In this document: positions 43,776 to 54,651 of the stretch, in pieces | How positions within the stretch are numbered: the stretch's first letter is position 1 | Layout of the letters: each line of letters begins with the position of its first letter | NCBI GenBank assembly: GCA_031216915.1 | Contig: CM062292.1 | Coordinates: 207,473,262-207,537,261 of the forward strand | Source of the DNA: Pictodentalium vernedei | Lineage: Eukaryota > Mollusca > Scaphopoda > Dentaliida > Dentaliidae | Reading direction: 5' to 3' | Length of the DNA stretch: 64,000 bases | Translations under genes and position numbers: made by a program | The notes under the pieces: generated by a model | Seen by the model: only the letters and a program-made list of their open reading frames with translations | Told to the model about the DNA's origin: nothing | Database searches by the model: none

Positions 43776-45408
43776 TTAGTTCAATCATATTGGGACTGGT
43801 GTTAATTTAAATATTAATACATGTAGCCGGTAGTAATGAACCAATTATCAAAACTTGCTATGAACTGATTACCAATTATTTCTCTGCTGATTCCAATGGT
43901 TGGAATAGGATACAGAAAAAAATCTCTTGGTGCCTGTTATACTAATGAATTTTGTTGATAAATCACCAATTACAAAAGCTTAATAGTACACAAGTTCTTA
44001 AAATATGCATGTTTAGTGCTGGGCAATATTAGCAAAAATAATATGTGTTTTCTGGGGGGAGGGGGGGGGGGGGGGGCTGAGGAAAAGATCATTATTAACG
44101 ATATAATCACATAATATTGTTCTCTTATGAAGACTGTGTTTATTCTAGGAAATAGTGTTAATACAGTTTCTGTGCAAGAATACAATACACTTGGCTGAAT
44201 GAACCAGAAATATACTGAGCACTCATACTTTGTGTCTTAATTGAATTCTAACTTCGATGTTGATGTGTTGTGAACTTGGGTCCACGCATGGTTTACAGAT
44301 CAAATCTAAATGGGCACGCAACATGTCAGAATTTAAAGTTCATGTTTCAGCTTCTTACCTCCCTGTGTGTGTGTAGGTAGGCGAGTGGCAAGCTCCCAAA
44401 AAAATGAAATTAGGTGAGAAATAGACAAGTGCAAGTAATTGCTCATCTCTTGTATCGGTGTCTGGTCAGTCTAACTGAATTTAACTTATTGACCAAATGA
44501 CGTGCACATTTGCGTGTTTTTAAATTAGACTATCATCGTAATTTCATGTTCTGGACCAAATAGAAGTACTGTGTTGCAAAGTCTTCATTGAATATAGACG
44601 AGATAAGTTTCGCCGAATGGTTTCAATACTCATCGAAATTTCCAAAATATGTTACTCAGTGACACACACACACTGCATGTATATATCTCTGTATATGTCA
44701 CATACAATGTCACATATTCAGACCCATTTTGATATCAGTAACAGGTTTGGGTGCCCAAATTCAAGGTACCCATATTAAAGTGGAAAAGAAGAAAAATGGT
44801 CAGATGTGGCCCTATTTTCTTGCCACAAGCAACTTGAAGCAAGATTTAAAGTACACCATTTGGATGTACTAAAACAAAATTAATGAGAAATAATTTAAAA
44901 CAAAATTAACTAGAAATCGTCAAATAATGTGTGGTTAATGAAATTTTAACAAAATGGTTTGTACTAATTCAAAATCCGCAAAATTCAGCACTTGAGTTAA
45001 AGTGTTTGTGTTATTGCCCATAGGTGCAAAATTGGCGAACTTCCAATTGGAAAACATCAAATCAAATCAAATGTAACAAAGGAATCCCAAATCAAATTGA
45101 ATTTTGAAAACTTCACAGACTCTACCATAATTTTCCAAGAAAGAATGCCAGTCTGATGCTACCAATGAAAGACTAATAGAATTGTATTTATACTACAACT
45201 TATTTCTGGCAGTACTGTCGTTAGAATTAGAAAGATCTACGTGTATATGGTGGACACTTTTACATGTTTTTTTTTTTTGGGTGGGGGCACAGTATTCTTT
45301 TTAAAACTAGAACTCGCAATTATTTATTTTCACTTCTTGCAAGCTTTGTTTTTTTTTTCGGCTGCTCCTTACCATGGTGGTATTCAATCAATTCTGCAGA
45401 CTTGCCCT

Positions 45409-45472
45409 GTCATCTGAAACAAGAATAACACAACTACATTGTCATCTGAAACAAGAATAACACAACTACATT
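45409..45472. repeat. Perfect 32-bp tandem duplication
   Basis: The unit beginning GTCATCTGAAACAAGAATAA is present twice in succession (45409-45440 and 45441-45472) without mismatch, so the duplication is recent. Confidence 0.95.
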
Positions 45473-45749
45473 GCAGGCTAATTTACATACATTGCATACA
45501 TTTGAAACAAGAGGCCCCATGGGCCTGATGCACTAATGACCAAAGTTTAAAATTGAAGGAAGGATTTAATTAGCATCTATGGCTAGTGAACACTGCATGG
45601 AAATGAAGTTATTTAATTATTTATAACTCTGTTGTCATGAAAATTACTCTTGTGTTCCAAATAAAAGTACAGGTGGGAATAAAAGTCTGGGATGGAACAT
45701 TTATCAGAATTAAATAAAAGTACAGACCAAAATAAAATTAACTAGCATC

Positions 45750-45829
45750 ACTCCCCCACCCCTCAGTGGATTTCCACCCTGTACTTACAGGGTGAAAATT
45801 CATTGAGGGGTGGGGGGGGGGGGGGGAGT
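45750..45829. repeat. Foldback with C-rich and G-rich arms
   Basis: 'actcccccacccctca' pairs with 'tgaggggtgggggg', and 'ccaccctgta' with 'cagggtg', around CTTA. Pairing can extend outward through 'taaaattaact'/'attaattaatttta'. The right arm includes a 15-G run. Confidence 0.75.
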
Positions 45830-45863
45830 AATATTAATTAATTTTATCTACAAGCCAACTTAT

Positions 45864-46093
45864 ATTTTTATACTGTACCAATGACCCAGACTTAGCTGGT
45901 GCTAACTCTAATATTCTAGGGCCAAACACAAATTTTGCCCCCCCACCCCCCCCCCCCCCCCCACCCACCAATCCCCCAAATTTGCATCAAAATCCAAAAA
46001 TTAGATGTCCTATGTGGTCCTCCATACTTTTATCCACTGTGCATGCGCAGTAGTCAAGAAAGTCCAAAATTGGAGCTAAATCCTCATTCTTTG
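45864..46093 (+). repeat. DIRS-B left terminal repeat
   Basis: The string 'accaatgacccagacttagc', then 'ttctagggcc' and 'gtcctccatacttttatcca' to 'ggagctaaatcctcattctt' mirrors 52838-53033 on the other strand. A 7-C plus 17-C run (45938-45962) is present only here, not in the right copy. The outer ~15 bases match the ICR. Confidence 0.9.
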
Positions 46094-46983
46094 TTTGGCC
46101 CTTCAATCAGTACCATCACACTGATATCTGTGCTTAAAATCTCAGTCTAAATGATGCCAGACACATAATCATGAGAGAAATGGTGGATCTAAGGATGAAA
46201 TAAAAGGATGAGGGGAAGAAACAGTGGAAGGATGTGTTCAGGGCTGTAACTTATATTTTTATGAAAAATTGTTTCATGTTCCCTAATTTCGGGGCATGGG
46301 CCTGATATTTTCATTCTTGCTATGAAATTTCCATTGTTTGTTCAGTGTTTCCTCTCTATCTTTCCTTAATACCCCCCTTGCTATTCTCCCATGCTTTTGG
46401 CATTATTTTTGTAATTATTTTACAATGAAGTTTCTTGGGAGTTTTGGCTTGGTAACAGAATGATTATTCTGTTTTTCCCCATGGTTACATCCTCACCATG
46501 GGGAAAAACAGGTTAGGAGTTTCAGTCATGCATCTACCATCCGATGTACTGCAGTTTCTTCTCAGGAAGCCTCTGTTTTACATCGGATAGTGTTAAAATT
46601 GGTTACTGATTTCGGGCCATATTTTCAGAGCCTGGGGTCTTGTTTCCAGTTTTATTCACTTTTGTTTACATTGACAACGGTTACTTCAGATAGTGATTCC
46701 TTGTCATCTATTAAGTTCTGCTCATAGCCAGATACATAATATTGTCCGTAAGTGTAACATTAATTTTTAGACATGATTTAACATTTTTGTCCACACTTAG
46801 GCATTTTTGGGATCCATTTGGGCTCATCGTTTCCATTGGGAACTTGGGCTCAACTTGAAAATTTTTTCGAAAGTTTTTTCTTTCGAATTATTTTTAGAAA
46901 TCTTTGTAATGGATTATATTATTATCATGTATCTTATTTTCAAGGGTTAGTGCGAGTACGTTGACTGTTTAATTTTTTTCAAT
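46094..46983 (+). other. DIRS-B 5' untranslated region with a strong hairpin
   Basis: No reading frame is seen before gag. Positions 46469-46512 form a perfect stem, CTGTTTTTCCCCATGGT with ACCATGGGGAAAAACAG. A second inverted pair, 'catccgatgtac' and 'acatcggat', lies at 46538 and 46578. Confidence 0.7.
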
Positions 46984-49195
46984 ATGAAAAAAGTTTGTTC
47001 AAATTGTAATTCGAGGAAGTCTTCCTCTGATTCTCATGTTCAGTGTATTAATTGTAGTCAGTGTACTCGCATTAATTCTTGCTCTGTGTGTGCCAATTGG
47101 AATGACAAACGTTGGAGACGTGTGTCACGGTATATTGTTAGTGATGAGAGGTCCATGCCGGCCCTCTCACCACAAGGTCACTCTAGTTTTTCAGCCTCTT
47201 TTTCAGAGGAACAAGAACAGGGTGATGTTTCTGTGATGTCTTCGCGAAGTGTGCCTCCGTCGTCGCAGATAAATGAAGAGCTAGCAGAAAAAGTGCTCAA
47301 TGAAATTCGGCAAATGCCTAAGAGGTCCCACGTAGGATCGATGGCATTGTCACCCGCTAGCTCGCCCAGTGAAGCAATCATTCACGAAATGGTTGTGAAG
47401 CTGGGTTCGTCCGTTGCGGTCCAGGAAAGGAGATCGGGTGTTGCGAGCATTATAAACATGGATCGTGCACATGGCGACGACGGATCCGAGTATAGTGCAG
47501 AGAAAGCCAATCAGTCCGGTACCTAGCTCGTCCAGGTCTGCCCGGACCGCGAGCGAGAGAGTCCCCTCTCTTACAACAACATCTGGGACCAGATGTTGTT
47601 GTACGTAATGTTCGTCAGTCGGAGCATATGTCCACCCCTCGAGATGCTCTGTCGTATAGACAGTCCGGCGCGACTAGTCTATTGGCTTCCTCATCCTCAC
47701 GTCAGCACATACGACCGCAACTTGGCTACGTGACTTCTGATATCCAGCCTATGTCACCGACCAGGGATTCCACGTCGATCAGGTCATGCCATCCGGTAGC
47801 CAAGGACACGAGGCCTCACCAGTCGGAACGTTTGCATAAAAGAAGTATGCAGGAAGTAACGTCCCAGGAGCTCCCAGCGGCTAAATCACGTAAGACCGCG
47901 GCTCCACAGGCCTCCATGACGGACTTGCTATCACAGATAGCTCAACTCATTGCAGGATCCCAGCAGCCATCAGAAACTTTTTCTGAAGAGGAATTGTCTG
48001 AGGAAGCTGGGTCGGTTTGCTCCCCTGCAGCGTCAGTAAGGGACGACCGAGAATCTCATATGGTCCAGTCGGATGGCGAAAGGGAATCAGCAGAGCTGGA
48101 ATTTTCCCTTTCTGAACAGCATAAGGTGGCCGTAGATTTCATCTGACAACACCTTCCAGATGTTGTTCCTCCGGACCAAAATGCTGCATTACCGGATAAG
48201 AGACTGATAACGTCACTGGACACAGACTTTTTCGGCCGGATTAGGGACACTGTCCCTGAGTTTTCGACCTAGTCCAGTAATGTCACACAGACATTTGAAC
48301 TTTTGAATGATGCTATATTCAAGCTAGCCTCTAAGACTGGCAAATCCGGTTTCTTATCACCTAGCGCTATACAGCTGCCTTTCATCAATGCGAGACATAG
48401 ATTTGAAACAGCAGGACAAGGTGTGCCGCGAGTTCCTCTGCGTTTGGACGACCAACCAGAAGACCTGGAATTGTCAATGCCGGCGTCAATGTCTGTTAAC
48501 TCCAGTATACTGGAGACGACAATCTCGTCTAATAGAATTAATTTAGATGCATTATCTTACGCAGATCACCTTACCAGAGCGTTATCATTACGTATCGAAG
48601 GGAAAGAATTCCAGGATGTTCAAACTTCCTTAAGAGTTCTTTCGAGGGCCATAGCATATTCTACGTATAACTCCGCCCTTTCAGTGGCAAATCTGGAGTT
48701 GGTCAGACGTGATGCTGCCCTGGCTGCATCCACTAGAGTGGACAGTGAGGTGAAAAACTCTCTTCGAGTTGCTCCGGTCTCCGGACAGCTTCTCTTCGAC
48801 GGAAAGCTTTCTATTGTCTACGATCAGATTACTAAGAAAGCTTCGGACTCTCTGCTTTTTAAATCCGCTTCTAAAAAGTCGGACTCAGCAGAGAAGAGTA
48901 AGGCAGGTACTTCGGGGCGAATACGTCCAAGGGAAATTCCTATAGAGGATCTAAGAAAGCCTCTACGTCTTACTCTAGAGACCGTCAGAGTATTGACTCA
49001 GGCAGGGGCCATTATACTGGCCGATACAACAGGTCAGACGCCCCTTGGTCGACGGGACGAGGTGCGGGTCGTGGAGGACGTGGTTTCTCCTCTCGCAGGC
49101 CTCGCAGGTCCAGGAGGTGATGGTTTAAACCTCTATTGCATTCCAGTTGGCGGAAGGCTGTCGAGATTCTTAACCAATTGGTTGTCGAGATTCTT
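46984..49195 (+). pseudogene. gag: DIRS-B gag (one frame change, two stops)
   Basis: Translation would start at 46984 (MKKVCSNCNS). The N-terminus has the same Cys/His module as DIRS-C gag, C-x2-C-x9-H-x2-C-x2-C-x2-C-x5-C-x2-C-x2-W. A Ser-rich stretch follows to a stop at 47524. The coding signal continues in another frame from about 47560, with TGA at 48144 and TAG at 48270, then 48303 onward (LNDAIFKLASK, LPFINARHRF, LSYADHLTRALSL). The latter region is helical and is taken as the Gag core. The C-terminal ~50 codons are Arg/Gly-rich in one of the frames (49030-49115), suggesting nucleic-acid binding. The boundary with RT is blurred by a 24-bp duplication at 49159-49206. Confidence 0.75.
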
Positions 49196-49206
49196 AACCA
49201 ATTGGT
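49159..49206 (+). repeat. 24-bp in-frame tandem duplication near the gag/RT junction
   Basis: The unit TTGTCGAGATTCTTAACCAA + TTGG occurs twice in tandem (the first copy with one base different at its start) and adds eight residues (LSRFLTNW twice) without altering the frame. A third start of the unit, 'ttgtcaatta', follows. Confidence 0.85.
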
Positions 49207-51131
49207 TGTCAATTATGGACGACCCATGGGTGCAAGTGGTGATTTCTGAAGGTCTAAAACTGTCTTTCAAGGAAAAACCTCCATTAACTCGAAGTCCAGT
49301 TGGACTCAGCTTCCGTCAAATGTTCAGAAGAGAGAATCGCTTCTATCAGAAGTTCAATCTCTTCTGGACAAGAATGCTATAGAGGTCATAGAAAACCAGG
49401 AATCTTCAGGTTTGTACAGTCACCTGTTTCTGGTTCCAAAACCAGACGGCTCGTTTCATCCAGTCATAGATCTGAGCTGGATAAACAAGCTGATCGTGGC
49501 TCCAAAATTTTATATGAAGACCATCCGATCGTTCAGAGCGAGCATTCGAGTGAACGACTATGCTGCGAGCATAGATCTCAACGATGCTTATTTTCACGTC
49601 ATGGTACATCCAGCGTTCAGAAAGTATCTTCGCTTCGCTATCCTAGGAGTCGTTTATCAGTTCCGAGCGATGTGCTTCGGTCTTAATCTAGTGCCCTGGG
49701 CATTCACTCGAATAATGAACTCTGTAATGACTCATTTCTGAGCTCATTCGTCTGTAGTAACGTCAGCCTACCTGGACGACATTCTTCAGAGGTACGGCAA
49801 CGAGTTAACGCTTCAGAACGATGTTCAGAGTCTGCTTCAACTGCTCCGATGTCTCGGTTTCATAGTAAATGAAAAGAAGTCGGATCTGGTGCCGTCCAAG
49901 TCATTCACCCACCTGGGAATGAGCTTCGAGACGCACAACAATCTCGTTCATCTGCTGTTAACCAGAGCGAAATTAGTCAGTTGTTATGCTCGCTTTTATC
50001 TTCACTCAGAAGTAGTAACAGCGAGAGAATTCATGAGACTGACAGGTTTGTGAGGAGCCGCTGCGGATCTTATTCCGATGGGGCGGCTACGCACTCGTCC
50101 ACACCAGATATTTTTTACTCAGAATTGGAGTGTGAAGACTCATTCGCTCGAAACGAACATCGTCTTGTCGAATCAAGTGAAACGAGATTCAGACTAGGGC
50201 AGATTTTCAGTGGTTAACTCAAGGAGTACCACTGCAACTGCCGGATCCGAGTTTTACGATAATGATGGATGCGAGACAAACAGGTTGGGGCGCAACTCTG
50301 AGCCCAACAGATTCCAAGTGCCAGGGTCTTTGGGATCCGCAGTTCCTAAACAAGCACATAAACATCAAAGAGATGATGTCAATATGGCTTGCGCTACGTC
50401 AGTGGATGAACATTCTTCAGAATTCGCATGTTCAAATTCTGTCCGACAATTTGACAGTAGTAGCGTATATTTGGAACCAGGGAGGCACTCATTCCATTCC
50501 ATTATTCAATTTAACGGAAAAGATCCTTCTGTTTTTCCTAGAGCACCAAGTTCTCCTATCGGTCCGTCATATACCGGGTCGTCTGAACGTTCTAGCTGAC
50601 TCCCTTTCTCGGAAAGGTCGCGTGTTGCCGTCAGAATGGACTCTTAACAAACGAATATTCAATCAGATTTGCTACCAATGGGATCGTCCAATGAGAGACT
50701 TATTTGCGACACATCTCAACAATCAGTTGCAGACGTATGTGTCGCCATGCCCAGATCCTCGAGCGTTTGCAGTAGACGCCCTCTCAATCTTTTGAGACGG
50801 AATGATAGGATATGCATATCCTCCAGCTCCGTTGATTCAGCAGATATTGCTAAAAATCAAGCAATCTCACTGCAAGATTCTGTTGGTAGCATCTCTGTCA
50901 CCCCAGAGACCATGGATAAATCTACTCAGGTGTTTGTTGTGGGACATTCCGTGGAAACTTCCTCCACGGGAGGACCTTCTTTCGCAGAGGAAATCGTGCA
51001 CACTGCATCACAACCTGCAAGGTCTCAACCTTCACGTATTTCCGTTGTGCGGTCCTTCTTGCACGGCAAGCATTTTACAGGACGAGCAGTGGACGCAATT
51101 TCTAACTGTAGGAGGACCTCCTCTTCGCTAA
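49196..51131 (+). pseudogene. pol: DIRS-B reverse transcriptase / RNase H (two frame changes, three stops)
   Basis: The RT N-terminus (WVQVVISEGLKLSFKEKPPL) lies in the frame that ends at 49382. The signal moves frame near 49300 (LLSEVQSLLDKNAIEVI). RT motifs visible are the motif A Asp at 49574 (SIDLNDAYF), the CFGLNLVPWAFT region and YLDD at 49769-49780. Stops occur at 49739 and 50051. A second frame change near 50190 leads to RNase H, which has Asp 50268 (MMDARQ), Glu 50370, Asp 50445 (LSDNLT) and Asp 50598 (LADSLSR), so all four acidic residues survive. The C-terminal DLFATHLNNQ and CPDPRAFAVDAL segment matches the post-RNase H region of DIRS-A. A stop at 50793 interrupts it. The end overlaps the recombinase frame. 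Confidence 0.9.
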
Positions 51132-52087
51132 ATTATGCTGCTAAGTGGAAGGTTTTCTATAGGTGGTGTAGGGATCATTCTATTGATATTTATGATCCCT
51201 CCATTCCAGATATTGCTAATTTTCTGGTCTACTTGTTTGACGAGATCAAACTGCAGCCAATAACCATTAAGGGTTATAGGTCTATGCTATCGGATACCTA
51301 TGCTCATCATGATAGGTTGCAGATTGGATCTAATATCTCTTTATCTAAGTTAGTGAAAAACTTTTCGATAAATAGACCTAGAACCCTTAGGTTAATTCTT
51401 AAGTGGAATTTAGCTTGGGTTCTTCTGAAGCTAAAAGAAGCACCATTTGAGCCACTTGATACAGTGGACTTCAAATTCTTATCTTATAAGACAGCTTTTC
51501 TGTTAGCCTTCTCTTCTGCCAGAAGAGGTAGTGAGCTTCATGCACTATCGGTCGATGATTCTCACTATCGTAGTGTTGTTAATACTATTACTTTAACTAC
51601 TAATGTTGGATTTTTGGCCAAGAATCAGGCTCCTAATAAGTATCCTGAACCTATTGTTATTAAGGCTCTTCCGTCTTCAGATGGTCATAGGCCTTTGCTC
51701 TGCCCAGTTAGAGCCATGTGCATTTATAAATGTAGATCTGAGTTTATCAGAAAGGGATGTAAGCGTTTTTTTCTGTCTCTGCTGCCAAATAGAAAGGACA
51801 TTACAGTCCATTCTATTGCAAGGTGGATTCAATTAACTATCCGTACTGCTTATGAAAAATTATCTTCAACTCAGCAGTCTGTGCTTAAGATTTCGGCGCA
51901 TGAAGTAAGAGCGCTGTCTACATCTTGGGCTTATGCTAATAGTGTTGCTATTACCGATCTGATGAAGGCTGCATATTGGTCTCAGCCTTCCACGTTCACG
52001 AATTTTTATCTTAGAAATATTGAGTCCATTTCTGGCAACCTACGTTGTTTAGGTCCATTATCTGTTGCTCAGAATGTCGTCCACTAA
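50669..52087 (+). CDS. DIRS-B tyrosine recombinase
   Basis: This is a 472-codon frame without stops. The first ~100 codons overlap RNase H and are probably not part of the mature recombinase; a start near 50900-51000 is more plausible. Catalytic residues, numbered from 50669, are Arg285 in SSARRGSELHAL, His411 and Arg414 in AHEVRALSTSWA, and Tyr447 in TNFYLRN. The core-binding domain contains YAAKWKVFYRWC and DIANFLVYLF. It is diverged from the DIRS-A enzyme but has the same layout and length after the overlap. It is the only uninterrupted gene in this element, although neighbouring genes have several disabling changes. In DIRS elements this enzyme is thought to integrate the circular DNA copy in the nucleus. 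Confidence 0.9.
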   Translation: MLPMGSSNERLICDTSQQSVADVCVAMPRSSSVCSRRPLNLLRRNDRICISSSSVDSADIAKNQAISLQDSVGSISVTPETMDKSTQVFVVGHSVETSSTGGPSFAEEIVHTASQPARSQPSRISVVRSFLHGKHFTGRAVDAISNCRRTSSSLNYAAKWKVFYRWCRDHSIDIYDPSIPDIANFLVYLFDEIKLQPITIKGYRSMLSDTYAHHDRLQIGSNISLSKLVKNFSINRPRTLRLILKWNLAWVLLKLKEAPFEPLDTVDFKFLSYKTAFLLAFSSARRGSELHALSVDDSHYRSVVNTITLTTNVGFLAKNQAPNKYPEPIVIKALPSSDGHRPLLCPVRAMCIYKCRSEFIRKGCKRFFLSLLPNRKDITVHSIARWIQLTIRTAYEKLSSTQQSVLKISAHEVRALSTSWAYANSVAITDLMKAAYWSQPSTFTNFYLRNIESISGNLRCLGPLSVAQNVVH

Positions 52088-52690
52088 ACAGTTGCAACTA
52101 TAGTTATGCAGGCTTTCTGTTCTGGTAGTGACTCTGTCCTGCTGCCCTCTTTGTTCTGTGGTATTTGACCCAGAGCAAGGGGAAAGGGGGGGGGGGGGGG
52201 AATGGTGTTCCCTTATATCACTTGCTTTATAGTGAAAAGCAAGGGAATACCTCCTCTGGAGTCAGTAATTCCGAGTCTGTGCTGGATGGTTTTAAAGTGT
52301 AAAGCTAATGTCTATCTCATTTATGCAATATTTTGAAAGTGTAGCTCGCTGTGAAGCATTTGTATATGTCACGTGTCATACGACCGCTAATATACAATCC
52401 TTGGACACTTTTAAATGAGTATAAAGAGTCTCATTCTCTGGACTATCTTTTATTTATTGGCTTTCCTTTAAAAAGATTAGTATAATGGGTTATACTTGAT
52501 GTTAATAGAGATCATTGATGTTATTGCACTCAATTACGGAATGGTGTTGTGTCTTTCTTTTTTGATACAAACAAGAAAGATACATGTAAAACATGTTCTC
52601 TTCTCCTTGGAGGGGTAATTCTGTTTACATGTAATTGAGCCTAATGGATTTTCCTTTATGTCCTAGGCCCTCCAGCCTTTTTATATTCAG
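52088..52690 (+). other. DIRS-B 3' non-coding region
   Basis: Between the recombinase stop and the ICR there is no gene. A 15-G run lies at 52186-52200, and GGAATGGTGTT occurs at 52199 and again at 52540. Confidence 0.6.
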
Positions 52691-52765
52691 CTAAGTCTGG
52701 ATCAATGGTACAGTATAAAAATGTTAAAAAATTTATAGTAATTTATTACCAATGACCCAGACGGG
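52691..52765 (+). repeat. DIRS-B internal complementary region
   Basis: The first half ('agctaagtctggatcaatgg' to 'gtataaaaat', 52692-52726) is the reverse complement of the outer left end at 45864-45896. The second half ('gttaaaaaatttatagtaat' to 'atgacccagac', 52727-52765) is the reverse complement of the outer right end to 53065. It lacks a ~14-base AT stretch found there. Confidence 0.87.
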
Positions 52766-52837
52766 GATGGCCCTCCCATGAGATGGGAACTCATACCTCC
52801 CCACTGATTACATAACAATTACCAGGCTCTGGTTGTA

Positions 52838-53065
52838 AGAATGAGGATTTGGCTCCAATTTCGGACTTCCTTGACTACTGTGCATGTGCAGTGGATAAAA
52901 GTATGGAGGACCACACAGGACATCTAATTTTTGGATTTTGATGCAAATTTTAGGGATTGGGGTGGCAAAATTTGTGTTAGGCCCTAGAATATTAGAGTTA
53001 GCACTAGCTAAGTCTGGGTCATTGGTAAGTATAAAAAATATATAAATTACTATAAATTTTTTAAC
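52838..53065 (+). repeat. DIRS-B right terminal repeat
   Basis: Positions 52838-53033 mirror 45878-46093 (for example 'gtggataaaagtatggagga'). The outer segment to 53065 ('aaattactataaattttttaac') is right-specific and is mirrored in the ICR. Confidence 0.9.
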
Positions 53066-53359
53066 TTTCCAGTACTACAGTTAGTTTTATTAAAGAAAAC
53101 TAATATGCATTTAGGCATCATGATTACAACAATGAATACACTGTGCTAAACAAAAGACTTTCACACAATCTAGTGAAGATTTACTAACTTGAAGATCTTC
53201 TCCCTGTTGGAAGGGCAATTTTAATAAACATACAGGCCCAAATAAGGTGCATACAGGGGGAAAAATTCCCCAAAATTAATAAGAGGGGAGAGGGCCCACC
53301 CTGAGGCATAACTCCATGGTGCATACTGCCAAACAATGATAAATGAAGAAATGAACCAT
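53066..53359. other. Intergenic DNA
   Basis: I see no gene or recognised repeat in this stretch after DIRS-B. Confidence 0.4.
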
Positions 53360-54150
53360 GATACTGTGAAAACTGTTCCCATAAACAATCTTCATTCCTA
53401 ATTTCATTGACAGCCCCAAACCGGAAATATGAGGTAAACAGAAAAAAAATTGGCTACTTTATGAGGCAATCAGCAAAATTAGTCTTTTTTTCACAGCACG
53501 GTAATTGTGAAGGCCATAAACACCTGTTACTGAAGTCTAATGACAATCGGACCATCCACATAAAAAATGTAGAACAAAGACATGCCACATGCGGGGGAGG
53601 TGATTTGCATGTATTTTGAAAGCGTTTCCCATAAACAATCTTCATTTCAAATTTCATTTAAATCTGATAACCCAAACCTGAAATATGAGGCGAACAAAGA
53701 AAAAATTGGCTGTTTTATCGAATTTTCAAAGTTAAAAAGGGGGAGAAGTCAAAAAAGTGAAAAGTAAGAAATATTATTAATGATAATAATAATAATAAAT
53801 GTAGTTTAAAGCCGAAAATCCTCGTAGAGCTCATGGGCTTTACACACAAAAAAAACTTTATATATATATATCACTCTGCATTTCCTATTTCACTGACTGC
53901 CTCCAAGCAGATGAATCACAATCAGCCGTCTTCATCGTAAGTTATATACCCGCTGGAACAAAAGTGATTTGAGAGCTGATCGGAAAGATGGGAGACTCTG
54001 GGAACAAATGTGATTGAGAGCTGATCGGAAAGATAGAGACTCATGTGTAGGCCTTTCCCATAAACAATCTTCATTCCAAATTACACTGTGATCCAATAAG
54101 CCAAACTTGAGATATGAGGCAAACAGACAAAAAATAGCCTGCTTAATATA
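53360..54150 (+). repeat. Dispersed repeat with three diverged units
   Basis: 'cccataaacaatcttcattc' occurs at about 53379, 53630 and 54058. Each is followed by 'aaacctgaaatatgaggc'-like and 'aaaaaattggct'-like strings. The region is the inverse of 31990-32560. An ATA-rich microsatellite (about 53778-53799), a TATATA run (53859-53870) and a ~45-bp duplication ('gagagctgatcggaaagat' at 53971 and 54014) sit inside. Confidence 0.65.
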
Positions 54151-54461
54151 AGTAAAACTTCATTTTGCCACTTTCAGCTTTTGTAAGCTTGAGGAGTGCT
54201 AATTGCTGGCCAATGTCATGCAAGGGGAGTGATTTTAGCCCTCCAGCATTTTTAATAATGCCAGGCTTGCAGTATAACTGTGTTTTATGTGTGGAGGCAG
54301 TTATACCCAGAGAGAACTACCAAGCAGTGGCAAGTAACTCGAAGTATCCAGCATACTAATTGCACAGAAGCAGTCTTGGTATTGGTTGAATGTATGACTG
54401 CCATCAACTTGTGATATGCCTTTGCACACAGCACCACCATACCCCATATGACAGTGAGCAC

Positions 54462-54492
<31 letters not shown>

Positions 54493-54651
54493 AGAGCCAC
54501 AATTACACAACCCTACTAGTTCAAACAAGTACTTGAGAATTTGAGTTCGTAATAATATGTTTTGGGAATTGGTACCAATGCCAAAAGTATACAGAATCAA
54601 GTACATGTGTACACAGATATGTTTCACCCCTCGATTCCATGAACCGCGTCC
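54151..54651. other. Intergenic DNA with poly-C and CA tracts
   Basis: An 18-C run (54461-54478) is followed by (CA)n to about 54493. Nothing coding is recognised. Confidence 0.5.

Larger units (their letters stand above)
43198..45863. other. Intergenic DNA between DIRS-C and DIRS-B
   Basis: No gene is seen. It holds a hairpin (43714-43775), a poly-G tract of 16 (44061-44076), a perfect 32-bp tandem duplication (45409-45472), a reverse-oriented AAGAGGCCCCATGGGCCT end of the Helitron-like family near 45510, and a G-rich foldback (45750-45829). Confidence 0.55.
45864..53065 (+). mobile_element. DIRS-B: full-length DIRS-type retrotransposon, degenerate except for recombinase
   Basis: Inverted terminal repeats at 45878-46093 and 52838-53033 flank gag, RT/RNase H and tyrosine recombinase on the + strand. 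An ICR at 52691-52765 joins the complement of the outer left end (from ~45864) to the complement of the outer right end (to ~53065). Length is about 7.2 kb. Gag has a frame change and two stops. RT/RNase H has two frame changes and three stops (49739, 50051 and 50793), and the recombinase is a long open frame. A 24-bp in-frame duplication lies near the gag/RT junction. Confidence 0.92.

Noticed and set aside
50210..50599. 129-codon frame overlapping RNase H
   Set aside because: It is out of frame with the RNase H domain, which has all catalytic residues in the other frame.
45864..53065. The inverted terminal segments as two independent MITEs
   Set aside because: The ICR at 52691-52765 joins the complements of both outer ends and the segments exactly flank a gag-pol-recombinase set, which fits terminal repeats better.
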